DNA from: Massilia eburnea
GTDB lineage: Bacteria > Pseudomonadota > Gammaproteobacteria > Burkholderiales > Burkholderiaceae_D
Direction: 5' to 3'
Length of the DNA stretch: 64,000 nucleotides
NCBI RefSeq assembly: GCF_009720745.1
Contig: NZ_WNKX01000019.1
Location: 1-64,000, forward strand
The notes under the pieces are model-generated. The model was not told the DNA's origin. It saw only the letters and a list, made by a program, of their open reading frames with translations, and searched no databases. A program made the translations under genes and the position numbers. Position 1 is the stretch's first letter. Each line of letters opens with the position of its first letter. This document shows, one piece after another, positions 30,550 to 38,907 of this stretch.

Positions 30550-31086
30550 ATGAAAGTTCAAAACGTAATTCGCACTATTGGTTTCGCTGCAGCATTTGCA
30601 TTCGCTGGTTTGGCTAACGCAGCCGTGTTCACGGTTGATGCGAAGGTCAACAGCATTTCCGACGGTGAGGCGCTGGACACCGGCATTACCCTGCAAGCCG
30701 GCCAGCATCTGTCGATCTCGGTCGACCCGACCCTGACCTGGAACTTCAGCTTCGGCGCTGCTGGCTATGACACCAACGCCAACGGAGCCGCTGGCTGGGG
30801 CATGGGCGTGCAGAATCCTGATGGCAGCGGCTTTACTGCGAACATTGGTGAGCTGGTGGGCCAGATCGGCACCGGTACTGCGGACGCGGGCAATTTCTTT
30901 ATTGTTGGCACCAGCTTTGACGGCTACGCCAACAAGAGCGGCAAACTGAACCTGTTCTACTGGGATTCGGACGCATGGAATAACGTCGGCGCCGTTGCTG
31001 CTGACGTTCAGGTACCAGAACCTGCTTCGATGGCACTGTTCGGCCTGGGCCTGCTGGCGCTGGCACGCTTCCGCCGCCGCGCATAA
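30550..31086 (+). CDS. PEP-CTERM sorting-domain protein
   Basis: A 178-residue exported protein. The signal peptide ends near GLANAAVF, the mature part is beta-rich and contains no cysteine, and the C-terminus is a complete PEP-CTERM signal: VPEPASMALFGLGLLALA followed by RFRRRA. Proteins of this kind are recognised by exosortase (EpsH/XrtA) and are linked to exopolysaccharide and floc formation. No exosortase is in the window, so it must be encoded elsewhere. ATG 30550 is used rather than the TTG at 30547. Expression is predicted to depend on sigma-54. Confidence 0.92.
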   Translation: MKVQNVIRTIGFAAAFAFAGLANAAVFTVDAKVNSISDGEALDTGITLQAGQHLSISVDPTLTWNFSFGAAGYDTNANGAAGWGMGVQNPDGSGFTANIGELVGQIGTGTADAGNFFIVGTSFDGYANKSGKLNLFYWDSDAWNNVGAVAADVQVPEPASMALFGLGLLALARFRRRA

Positions 31087-31108
31087 TTCGAGCGCTGAAA
31101 GCCTTTGA

Positions 31109-31145
31109 AAAGCCCCACCTGCGCTAAGCGCGGTGGGGCTTTTTG
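31109..31145 (+). terminator. Terminator of the PEP-CTERM gene
   Basis: AGCCCCAC and GTGGGGCT form a long stem extended by an inner TGCGC/GCGCG pairing, followed by five T residues. It lies 22 nt after the stop codon. Confidence 0.92.
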
Positions 31146-31242
31146 CATTTGCCCTTTCAGTACGGGATTCCCGCAAGATTTTTGATTTCCAAAATGCTAA
31201 TCTGCGGCGAGTGGAATTCCTGACAAGATTGAAAGGGAGAAA

Positions 31243-32019
31243 ATGCAGCGGGATAATGCAGTTGTAGCAGTGTTTGCCGTTTTAACGTTGGCGCTTCAAG
31301 GCTGCGGCGGAGGAGGCGGTGGAAGTGGGAGCAGCACGACGGCGGCCGCGCAAATGCCGCCGGCAGAAGGCGCGTACTACGGAACCTTGTCCGATGGTCG
31401 TCAGCATTACACACTGGTCCTGGAAAACGGCCAGCTCTATGCGCTTTACGGCAGCACCAGCAACGGCATTTTCGGCGTCTCCGGTTTCTTGCAGGGCAAT
31501 GGCAGCTCCAGTAACGGCAGTTATTCGGCATCGGACGTGAAGGATGCGTCGGCCTCCAATCCGGTATTGCAGTCTGGCTCGCTTAGCGCTACCTATACGG
31601 CGGGAAGCAGCTTTAACGGGACGCTGAGCGAGGGCAGCACAAGCGTTACCTTAACCGGAACCGGTCTTGGCGCGGCCATTTACAATTACAGTTCGCCAGC
31701 CAGCCTGGCGGCGGTCTCCGGCACCTGGAACATGACGTCGCTGCGCGGCTATCCGGTAACGATGAATATCGCGGCTTCCGGCACATTCACGGCCACGTCC
31801 AGCGGCTGTGCGTTCAGCGGCACGGTCAAACCGCGCAGCTCCGGCAAAAACGTGCTGGACGTGGCGCTGACCTACGGCGCCTCGCCCTGCATCCTGGCTG
31901 GACAATCGCTGAGCGGGATCGCGATCAGCTACGCCTTGCCCAATGGGCAGCAGCAGCTTGCGATGACCCTGCTCGATCAGGCCCGCGTCAATTCGTCCGC
32001 CTTCGTTGGCATCCGTTAA
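31243..32019 (+). CDS. Lipoprotein with glycine run, unknown function
   Basis: A 258-residue protein with a lipobox ending ALQGC followed by seven glycines and a serine-rich linker, a tether common in outer-membrane lipoproteins of this group. The rest is low-complexity beta-strand sequence rich in Ser, Gly and Thr (SLSATYTAGSSFNGTLSEG), with one cysteine pair near the end (SGCAFSGT and SPCILAG). No family is recognised. The next gene starts 15 nt after its stop, so the two are co-transcribed. Confidence 0.72.
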   Translation: MQRDNAVVAVFAVLTLALQGCGGGGGGSGSSTTAAAQMPPAEGAYYGTLSDGRQHYTLVLENGQLYALYGSTSNGIFGVSGFLQGNGSSSNGSYSASDVKDASASNPVLQSGSLSATYTAGSSFNGTLSEGSTSVTLTGTGLGAAIYNYSSPASLAAVSGTWNMTSLRGYPVTMNIAASGTFTATSSGCAFSGTVKPRSSGKNVLDVALTYGASPCILAGQSLSGIAISYALPNGQQQLAMTLLDQARVNSSAFVGIR

Positions 32020-32034
32020 ACAAGGAGTGGGAAC

Positions 32035-32694
32035 ATGCAGTGTGCCTTGAAATATTCCATGTTTGCCCTTGGCCTGATCGGTTCTGTCCTTGCTTCGGCA
32101 GCGGACCAGCATGCGCCGATCGCGGCCCCAGTCGTGGTGGTTGGGGACAGCTGGACTTTCCAATACACCGATGTCTGGAAAAACGAGCCGGGCAGCTTGA
32201 GGCAGGTGGAAGTCACAGCAATCAACGACAGCGGCATCGAGGCAGACTACAAGCGCGTCGACACAGGCGAAGTGTTCTCACACCAGCGCTTCAGCCGCGA
32301 AATGAATCCGTTCGATCGCGGTTCGAAGCACTTTGCGCCGGCATTCACCCGCTACGCATTCCCGCTCGAAGCGGGTAAGACGTGGAGCAGCGAAGCCACC
32401 GCCGATAATCCCACGACGGGCAAGCACTTCCGCTACCAGATCGAAGGGAAGGCGCTGGGCTGGGAGAAAATCAAGGTGCAGGCCGGTGAGTTCGACGCGA
32501 TGAAGATTGAGATCACGGCCTATTACCAGAACGACGAAATTGCCAGGAATCGCGGCTCCGCCAAATCGACCGAGACGGTCTGGTATGCGCCCGCCGTCAA
32601 GAATTACGTCAAGCTGGAATACCAGGATACGGACCGCAACGGGCGCGTCGCCAATCGCGACATGTGGGAGCTGACCGCCTACGCCAGCAAATGA
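32035..32694 (+). CDS. Periplasmic protein of unknown function
   Basis: A 219-residue protein with a signal peptide (MFALGLIGSVLASAAD), preceded by an AAGGAG ribosome site. The mature domain is beta-rich (GDSWTFQYTDVW, YRYQIEGKALGWEKIKVQAG, TVWYAPAVKNYVKLEYQD) and looks like a single lipocalin- or DUF3108-like sheet, without certain assignment. Its stop overlaps the start of the serine hydrolase gene (ATGA). It is the middle gene of a three-gene unit for envelope proteins. Confidence 0.68.
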   Translation: MQCALKYSMFALGLIGSVLASAADQHAPIAAPVVVVGDSWTFQYTDVWKNEPGSLRQVEVTAINDSGIEADYKRVDTGEVFSHQRFSREMNPFDRGSKHFAPAFTRYAFPLEAGKTWSSEATADNPTTGKHFRYQIEGKALGWEKIKVQAGEFDAMKIEITAYYQNDEIARNRGSAKSTETVWYAPAVKNYVKLEYQDTDRNGRVANRDMWELTAYASK

Positions 32695-33835
32695 AGCTGC
32701 GTTTCCTAGCCCTTGCTGCGGGCCTGTTCATTCATTTCCAGGCTTTCGCGGCTAGCGATTGCAGCGATGTATTCCTCAATCCACAAAACAAATATGCGCA
32801 CAACACCGCCAGGCCGGCCCCTACGCCATTCCCGCTGAAGCAGGGACCGGCGCTGGGCGACGTAAGCTACAAGCTGCGCGACGACCCCAATACCTATACG
32901 CTGGAACAATACCTGGGCAAATTCTGCACGACGGGGTTTCTCGTCCTGAAAGACGACCAGATCGTCTTTGAGCGCTATTTACAGGGGCGTAAGCCGAATG
33001 ACGGACTGCTTTCGGCGTCGATGTCAAAGACCGTGCTTGGCCTACTGATGGGAATCGCGCTCAAGGAAGGCAAGCTTTCACTGGACGAACGCATCTCGTC
33101 GGTGCTGCCCGATTTCAAGGACAGCGCATTTGCCGATGACACGATCGAAGACTTGTTGCGCATGTCTTCGGGCGCTGCCTTGTTTAATTCTTTTGAGCCT
33201 GGCGCGGATTCCGATAATCGGGCGGTGAACCCGATCATCAATCCTCGGCAAAGCATGCGCGATTACCTGAGCGCGAAGAAGGAAAAGGCCGCCGCGCCAG
33301 GTACCGTGTTCAAGTACAACGGCGCGCAAACTGCCGTGCTCGGGCTGGCGCTTTCGCAGCGCTTGAACAGAATGCCGCTGACAGCCTATCTCGAAGAGAA
33401 GCTGTGGATTCCCATGGGTGCGGAAGCCCAAGGGCACTGGATCAAGAACAATCATGGGGAAGAGGGCGTGCAAGGGCAGTTTGTGGCGACGCTGCACGAT
33501 TATGCGCGCCTGGGATACCTGGTGATGAACCAGGGCCGCATCGACGGCAAGGAAGTGGTGCCCGCCGAGTGGATCGGCAAAATGACTGAACTGCGCCGCG
33601 ACAAACCGCAGCCCGGCAAGCCGCCATACTATGGACTGCAGGTATGGATCCCTCAGGCTGCCGGGGCCGTTCCTTTTTCTGGGGAGTCAACGGCCAGAAT
33701 ATCTTTGTCGATCCTGTCGCGCGGGTTGTAATTGTCCACACCGGGAATAGCCCGAACGCGGAATTCGACGGTAACCGGCACCTGTTCGCCTTGCGCGACG
33801 CTATTGTGCGCAGGCTGGCCGCGCCGCATAATTGA
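32691..33835 (+). pseudogene. Serine hydrolase (beta-lactamase fold) with an apparent C-terminal frameshift
   Basis: The first ~322 residues form a signal peptide plus a beta-lactamase-like domain with SASMSKT (SxxK) and YNGAQTAVLG. After YGLQVWIPQAAG the frame continues into unrelated residues and stops at 33731. The frame one base back carries the expected ending: RSFFWGVNGQNIFVDPVARV, then VVIVHTGNSP and AVVRRLAAPHN-like residues to 33835. Adding one G to the four-G run at 33663-33666 joins the two parts. It may be a real mutation or a base-calling error. As read, the third catalytic motif is lost. Confidence 0.8.
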
Positions 33836-33897
33836 AGCACTGGACGGATGGCACCGCGCAGGGGTATGCTTTTGCCGCTTTTGCGTAGGAGGATGTC

Positions 33898-34098
33898 ATG
33901 GCAAAAAAGAAAGAAGAACTCGATCCGGAAACCCTGGAACTGATCCAGTGGTGTATCGAGGTGGAAGGCTTCCTGGTCAAGGGAGGCGCCACGGTTGAAG
34001 AAGCGCAGGACCACATCGAAGAGCAGATCGAATGGTTCACGGACTTGTTCTATGACGGCTTGACGCCGGAAGAAGCGGCCAAGGAAGCCTTGGCCTGA
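33898..34098 (+). CDS. Small acidic helical protein (66 aa), unknown
   Basis: The ATG follows a strong TAGGAGGA ribosome site. The 66 residues are mostly charged helix (PETLELIQWCIEVEGFLVKG, then TVEEAQDHIEEQIEWFTDLF) with net negative charge and no signal. Good codon bias and the ribosome site support a real gene. No family is recognised. It stands alone between the serine hydrolase and the LytS kinase. Confidence 0.68.
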   Translation: MAKKKEELDPETLELIQWCIEVEGFLVKGGATVEEAQDHIEEQIEWFTDLFYDGLTPEEAAKEALA

Positions 34099-34141
34099 CG
34101 CGGATTCGCGCCTTCCAGGCGCGGTTTCGTCGCAAAATGGT

Positions 34142-34182
34142 TGCATGGCAGGCGCCCGTAGGGCGAAAATGCTTGCCATGCA
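34142..34182 (+). promoter_or_regulatory. Nested hairpin holding the ribosome site of the LytS-type kinase
   Basis: An outer 9-bp stem (TGCATGGCA at 34142-34150, TGCCATGCA at 34174-34182) encloses an inner 5-bp stem (CGCCC at 34153-34157, GGGCG at 34161-34165). The GGG of the inner 3' arm is the likely Shine-Dalgarno of ATG 34169. Folding would hide both the ribosome site and the start region, suggesting translational control. Confidence 0.55.
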
Positions 34183-35239
34183 GACAATCCCTTCTCACTC
34201 ATCGTTTCCTTTCCGACGCCTTGCCGTTGATGGCATGTATGTCGTGGCGTTCAATTTCCTGTGCGCGGTCCTGGTGACCTATGTGTTCGGCGTAGGGCGC
34301 TTTTTCGGGCCGAATTTGCTGGCGTCCATGTGCATCGGCCTCACTACCTGGCTGCTGGTCGACATCGCGCGCTTCCTTCTCTGGGGGCAGCAAAAAGTCA
34401 GGTGGCTGTATTTCCTGCCGGTGCTTGCCATGGCAGTGATTGGCGGTCTCTTCATCGGCACACAACTGGCGTCAATGCTGATGGGGACCGAGATCGACAT
34501 GCGACGCCACTTGCGAGGGCAGAGCGGCTTCAGCTCCATCGTGTTCACCGTATTCGCGACAGGCGCCGTGACGCTGTTCTTTTCCAGCCGCGACAGGCTG
34601 TCGCAGGCGCGCGCCGAAGCGGCCATGGAGAAGGCGCGGGCCGAGGCGGTCGAGCGCCAGGCGCTGCAAGCGCAGTTGCAACGGCTGCAGGCGCAGATCG
34701 AGCCGCATATGCTGTTCAACACCCTGGCCAATTTGCAGGGTCTGATCGCCATCGATCCGGCGCGCGCGCAAACCATGCTGGACCAGTTGATTACCTACCT
34801 GCGGGCGACCCTGAGCGCGGCGCGTGCCGAGCGCACTACGCTGGCGCAGGAATTTGCGCTGCTGGAGGCATACCTCGGGCTGATGTCGGTGCGCATGGGC
34901 GCGCGGCTTAGCTTTGCGCTGGATCTGCCGGATGCTTTGCGCGGCACCGAACTGCCGCCCATGCTCTTGCAGCCGCTGGTTGAGAATGCGATTGCCCATG
35001 GCGTCGAGCCGAACGTGGCCGGCGGCCATATCCAGGTGACTGCGCGCGCTGCCGGCAATGGCTTCGAATTGCTGGTCTCCGATACCGGGCGCGGCCTCGA
35101 TGCTGGACCGGGAAAGCCTGGCACCGGACTGGGGCTGGCCAATGTGCGCGAGCGCCTGCAAGCCTTGTACGGCGGGCGCGCTTCCCTTTCTCTTGAAGCT
35201 GCGCCGCAGGGCGCAATTGCACGAATTCTCCTGTCATGA
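34169..35239 (+). CDS. LytS/YpdA-type sensor histidine kinase
   Basis: A 356-residue kinase with an N-terminal membrane module of about four helices (residues ~20-140) lacking an obvious sensor domain. It then has a coiled-coil (RAEAAMEKARAEAVERQALQ) and the His_kinase block PHMLFNTLANLQGLI, where the histidine is the phosphorylation site. The ATPase part has LLQPLVENAIAHG (N box), DTGRGLD and GTGLGLANVRERL (G box). ATG 34169 with GGG upstream is preferred; ATGs at 34145 and 34178 are alternatives. The stop overlaps the regulator start by 4 nt. Confidence 0.88.
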   Translation: MLAMQTIPSHSSFPFRRLAVDGMYVVAFNFLCAVLVTYVFGVGRFFGPNLLASMCIGLTTWLLVDIARFLLWGQQKVRWLYFLPVLAMAVIGGLFIGTQLASMLMGTEIDMRRHLRGQSGFSSIVFTVFATGAVTLFFSSRDRLSQARAEAAMEKARAEAVERQALQAQLQRLQAQIEPHMLFNTLANLQGLIAIDPARAQTMLDQLITYLRATLSAARAERTTLAQEFALLEAYLGLMSVRMGARLSFALDLPDALRGTELPPMLLQPLVENAIAHGVEPNVAGGHIQVTARAAGNGFELLVSDTGRGLDAGPGKPGTGLGLANVRERLQALYGGRASLSLEAAPQGAIARILLS

Positions 35240-36009
35240 TTACTGCACTGATTGCTGAAGACGAACCAATCCTGGCTGCGACACTGGCGGCAGCGCTGCA
35301 GCGCCAGTGGCCGGAACTGTCTATCGTGGCCTCCTGTGCCAACGGTATCGAAGCGCTGGCGCAGGCTGCGGCCTTGCAGCCGCAAGTGCTCTTCCTCGAT
35401 ATCAAGATGCCCGGCAAGTCCGGGCTGGAAGTGGCGGAAGAATTGGCCGATGCCTGGACTGGGCCGGCGCCTTTCCCGCAAACGGTATTTGTGACGGCCT
35501 ACGATGAATTTGCGGTGCAGGCGTTCGAGCGGGAGGCAGCCGACTATGTGCTGAAGCCTGTCAGCGACGACCGTCTGGCGCGCACCGTGGCGCGCTTGCG
35601 CCAGCGCTTGCAGGACAAACCGGCCGGCGGACTGGAGGTGCTGGCGGCGCAATTGCGGGCGCTGGGCGTGCCGATGGCGGCGCAGCGCCTGGGCGTGATC
35701 CGCGCGGCGGTGGGCAACCAGGTGCGCATGGTGCCGGTGTCGGATGTGGTCTACTTTGAGGCGGCGGACAAGTATGTGAATGTGGTGACTGCCGATAGCG
35801 AGGTACTGATCCGCATGAGCCTCAAGGAACTGTTGCCGCAGCTGGATGATCAGGTATTCTGGCAAGTGCATCGCGGCACCATCGTCAATTCTTCCTGCGT
35901 GCTGAGCGCTGTGCGGGAGGAGGGCAGCAAGATGTCGCTGGCCTTGCGCGGGCGCCCTGAGAAGCTGCGCGTTTCCCCGCTGTACGCGCACCTGTTCCGG
36001 CAGATGTGA
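35236..36009 (+). CDS. LytTR-family response regulator
   Basis: A 257-residue response regulator. The receiver domain has AEDEPIL at its start and the phospho-acceptor Asp in LFLDIKMPGKSGLEV; FVTAYDEFAVQAFE and YVLKPVSDD complete it. The C-terminal LytTR DNA-binding domain (about 155-257) contains VYFEAADKYVNVVT and FWQVHRGTIVN. It is coupled to the LytS-type kinase by an ATGA overlap. One nucleotide separates its stop from the stop of the opposing envelope operon, a likely but unproved target. Confidence 0.92.
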   Translation: MITALIAEDEPILAATLAAALQRQWPELSIVASCANGIEALAQAAALQPQVLFLDIKMPGKSGLEVAEELADAWTGPAPFPQTVFVTAYDEFAVQAFEREAADYVLKPVSDDRLARTVARLRQRLQDKPAGGLEVLAAQLRALGVPMAAQRLGVIRAAVGNQVRMVPVSDVVYFEAADKYVNVVTADSEVLIRMSLKELLPQLDDQVFWQVHRGTIVNSSCVLSAVREEGSKMSLALRGRPEKLRVSPLYAHLFRQM

Positions 36010-36010
36010 C

Positions 36011-36982
36011 TCAAAAGCCGCGCTGGATGCTGGCCAGGGCCAGGTCCTTGGCATAGCGGCCTGCCGTGCCTTCGAAATGGCGGTAGCTCGCCGACAGCAG
36101 CCAAGGGCTGGCTTTCCAGCTTGCGGAGAATGTGGCGATGCGGCTGCCGGGCATGTAGCCATCATGGGGCTGCCATAGCACGTCGGCGGAAACTTCAACA
36201 TCATCAAAGTACTGCGAGGCGCGCAGCAGGCGGTTGTGCTGCTGGCCAGGCATGGCGCTGCGATCGGTCCAGGCTTCGCCCAGCACCGAGAACTTGCTTT
36301 CCGTGGTCCAGGTGAAGCCGGCCAGCGCCTTGCCGCCGCGAGCGGGGCGCTGTTGCCATAGCAGTGAAGCGTGCAATTCGATGCCGTCGCTGGCCACTTG
36401 CGAAAAGGAGGCGCCGGCTTCGATGCCATTGCGCCTGGAGAGGCGCAGCACGGCATATTCGTCACGCGAACCGCGCTGGATGTATTGGCGGATCGCGATG
36501 GCTTCGTCGTCTTTCTGCGCAATCGCGCTGGCCGCCTCGCCGCGGCCCGGGTTGGCCCAGACGACGGTGGTGGCGCTGTCGGCAGCGAAATGTTCCCAGG
36601 CCAGCATGGGAACGCCTTCCAGCGCCAGGGGATTGACGGCGCGCCGGTCTTCGCGCTGCACCACGTCCAGCGGGCGGAAGGCGTAGCCAACGTCCCAGCT
36701 CATGACTTTTTTTCCTGCGCTGAAGAAGCCGCCCGCCAGCGCCCGGTCGTAGGTCAGTTCGTTCAAACGGAGGCGGACCTCACTACCATCAACATGCGTT
36801 GCAGTCAGCACGCTGCGTAGCGGCGCATCCTGCAAACGGAGTTCGCCCGCTTGCAGCGCTTGGGTTCCGAATTGGCCGCGCACATTGGCGATCACTTCGG
36901 CAGCACGTGCCGCGGCCGGCGTGCCCGCTGCCAACGACAGCGTGAGCGCCAGCACCGCGCGGTGCGGATCAGGGCGCGGCAT
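36011..36982 (-). CDS. Predicted outer-membrane beta-barrel or periplasmic partner of an ABC/LolA-like system
   Basis: A 323-residue protein with a signal peptide ending near AAARAAEV. The mature part is rich in alternating strands with aromatic girdle-like residues and ends in Phe (IQRGF), as outer-membrane barrels often do. No exact family is recognised. It is the last gene of a tightly overlapping five-gene operon with an ABC exporter and a LolA-like protein. The start at 36982 overlaps the preceding gene by 14 nt; the longer frame to 37018 is not needed. Confidence 0.65.
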   Translation of the reverse strand: MPRPDPHRAVLALTLSLAAGTPAAARAAEVIANVRGQFGTQALQAGELRLQDAPLRSVLTATHVDGSEVRLRLNELTYDRALAGGFFSAGKKVMSWDVGYAFRPLDVVQREDRRAVNPLALEGVPMLAWEHFAADSATTVVWANPGRGEAASAIAQKDDEAIAIRQYIQRGSRDEYAVLRLSRRNGIEAGASFSQVASDGIELHASLLWQQRPARGGKALAGFTWTTESKFSVLGEAWTDRSAMPGQQHNRLLRASQYFDDVEVSADVLWQPHDGYMPGSRIATFSASWKASPWLLSASYRHFEGTAGRYAKDLALASIQRGF

Positions 36983-37673
36983 CGGAGCGGACCAGGTACA
37001 TTGGATTGAACAACTCATCGCCGAACTGGCGCGCCCTGCTGCCGGATGTTGTGATCACGGTTTCGCGGCCGTTTGCGATTTCGTCGACCAGCACCATGCG
37101 GTCCTGGCTGTAATGCGCTTGCTTGAGCCGCTTGTTGGAGGTGGCGTACAAGTCTGCGTGCAGCGGGCGATAGTCCGCTTTGGCGACCTGCAGCACCACG
37201 CGCTGGTAGCTCAAGGTCTTGCGCGTGGCGGCCAGTTCCAGCTCGAGGCAATGCACGCCATCGACGTCGACTTCGCGGACCACGTTGCCGTGGTAGTCGC
37301 CGGACCAGGTCAAGGTGGCAATATCGCCGGTGGACGCATCGCCCAGCAGCTTTTGCAATGGCGTGATGCGGATCGGGCGCGCACTGCCAGGCAGCAGCAT
37401 CCAGAAGTCGTCGCCGGACATCAGCACTTTCTGTCCCGCTTCGCCGGGAGAGCGGAACAATATCAGCGACTTGCCGCCTGCCCGCACCAGCACCTGGTAG
37501 CGCTTTTCCTTATCCAGCTTGCCGTCCTTGAAGGTCTGCACCAGCGAGTCCATTTGGGCAGACGCATGGGGCATGCGGTAGGAATCGGCCTTGCGCAGGA
37601 TGGCATCTACATCGTCGGCCGCGGCGCTGCCGCAGGCCACCGCAAGTGCGGCGGCGATCAGGGTTTTAAACAT
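36969..37673 (-). CDS. LolA-like outer-membrane lipoprotein-sorting protein
   Basis: A 234-residue periplasmic protein with a signal peptide (TLIAAALAVACGSAAA). The fold cues are those of the LolA/LolB-like family often found with FtsX-type ABC permeases: KRYQVLVRAGGKSLILFRSP, KVLMSGDDFWMLLPGSARPI, and a late LVDEIANGRETVITTSGSRA. It probably carries a hydrophobic ligand across the periplasm. ATG 37673 overlaps the permease stop by 8 nt. The open frame upstream to 37892 is shadow from the permease gene. Confidence 0.82.
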   Translation of the reverse strand: MFKTLIAAALAVACGSAAADDVDAILRKADSYRMPHASAQMDSLVQTFKDGKLDKEKRYQVLVRAGGKSLILFRSPGEAGQKVLMSGDDFWMLLPGSARPIRITPLQKLLGDASTGDIATLTWSGDYHGNVVREVDVDGVHCLELELAATRKTLSYQRVVLQVAKADYRPLHADLYATSNKRLKQAHYSQDRMVLVDEIANGRETVITTSGSRARQFGDELFNPMYLVRSDAAP

Positions 37674-38907
37674 GGGCGAGAGCCTCCACAACGGGTTGAT
37701 TGGCTGCCTTGCGGCTGACGAGCAGCGAAGCCAGGGCTGCGAGAAGCGTGACTGCGAGCGCGGCGGCGGCATACATGGCTGGCGAGACTTCAACGACCAG
37801 CGGGTAGCCGCCGGTGCGCCCGGGCGGTGGCGGCATCTGGATGCCCAGCACCAGCAAGGCCAGTGCGATGCCGCCGGCCAGCGCCATGCCAAGCAGCGCG
37901 CCTCCGCCGCCCAGCACGAGCCCTTCCAGTGTGAACAGGCGAATGATTTCGCCCTGCGTGGTGCCCATAGCGCGCAAGGTGCCGATTTCGCGGGTGCGTT
38001 CCAGCACTGCCATCGACAAGGTATTGCTGATGGCGAACAGTACGATCACCAGCACGATCACGCCGAGGAAGCCGAAGATGCGGTTGTACAGACCCTTCAC
38101 GCTCTGGTAAAAGAGCGCCTGTTCGAGCCAGGTGCGAACTTCCAGTTTGCCCGCGTATTGGGTTTTGAACATGGCGGCCATGGCGTCGCTGTCCTCAAGT
38201 TCGTCGAGGTAGACGCTCAGGTAGCTGACTTTATCGGATGCCAGCAACTGCTGCGCGGTCGAAAGTTCGACCATGGCGAGCCGCTTGTCGATGTCGGCGA
38301 TGCCGCTGCTGACGACGCCCGTTACCGTGACGTCGATTGCGTTAAGGCTGCCGCTGGTGGTGGTGGACATCAGCGTGAGCGAGCTGCCAGGGTGCACGTT
38401 GAGGATGTGCGCCAGTCCTTTGCCAAGCACGATGCCAGAGCCGGACGGCGCGCTGCTGCGGCCTTCGGCATCGAGCAGCGTGCCTTCTTCCACTGTCATG
38501 AAGGGGCCCTTGACCAGGAACTCCTGGCGCGCATCGACTCCGGTGCCGAGGAAAATCTCGCTCTTGTCGCCGTTGCTGATCAAGCCCGAGAACTGCAGCC
38601 GTGGCAGCACGCGCGTCACGCGCGGGTTGGCCAGCAGTTCGCGCGTCAGCTGCTCGCGGCCGGCCAGGCCATGTTCCAGCGGCATATTGTCGTTGCCGTC
38701 GAACTGGCCCGGCGCGGCCAGCACCAGGTGGCCGGTATCGCGCGCACTGGCCTGCGCCAGCGCCTGGTAGGTGTACAGGGCAAATCCGCCGCCCAGCAGG
38801 GCCGCCGCGGTGCCGGTTGCCGCGATGGCCAACGTGACCAGCGAACGGCGGCGGTTGCGCATGGCGTTGCGGCAGGCCAGCGCGAACCATTTGAAGTCAA
38901 TGCGCAT
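37666..38907 (-). CDS. ABC transporter permease, FtsX/MacB type
   Basis: A 413-residue permease with the four-helix FtsX arrangement: one helix at the N-terminus (LVTLAIAATGTAAALLGGGF), a large periplasmic MacB-type domain (about 45-270), then three helices (ILVIVLFAISN region, GGALLGMALAGGIALALLV, and AAALAVTLLAALASLLV). This type uses ATP to drive mechanical release or extrusion on the periplasmic side, as in LolCE and MacB. The start overlaps the ATPase gene by 11 nt. Confidence 0.9.
   Translation of the reverse strand: MRIDFKWFALACRNAMRNRRRSLVTLAIAATGTAAALLGGGFALYTYQALAQASARDTGHLVLAAPGQFDGNDNMPLEHGLAGREQLTRELLANPRVTRVLPRLQFSGLISNGDKSEIFLGTGVDARQEFLVKGPFMTVEEGTLLDAEGRSSAPSGSGIVLGKGLAHILNVHPGSSLTLMSTTTSGSLNAIDVTVTGVVSSGIADIDKRLAMVELSTAQQLLASDKVSYLSVYLDELEDSDAMAAMFKTQYAGKLEVRTWLEQALFYQSVKGLYNRIFGFLGVIVLVIVLFAISNTLSMAVLERTREIGTLRAMGTTQGEIIRLFTLEGLVLGGGGALLGMALAGGIALALLVLGIQMPPPPGRTGGYPLVVEVSPAMYAAAALAVTLLAALASLLVSRKAANQPVVEALAHV

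Noticed and set aside
36880-37718. Long plus-strand frames opposite the ABC/LolA-like operon
   Set aside because: They are antisense shadows of high-GC genes; the minus-strand frames carry clear domain motifs.
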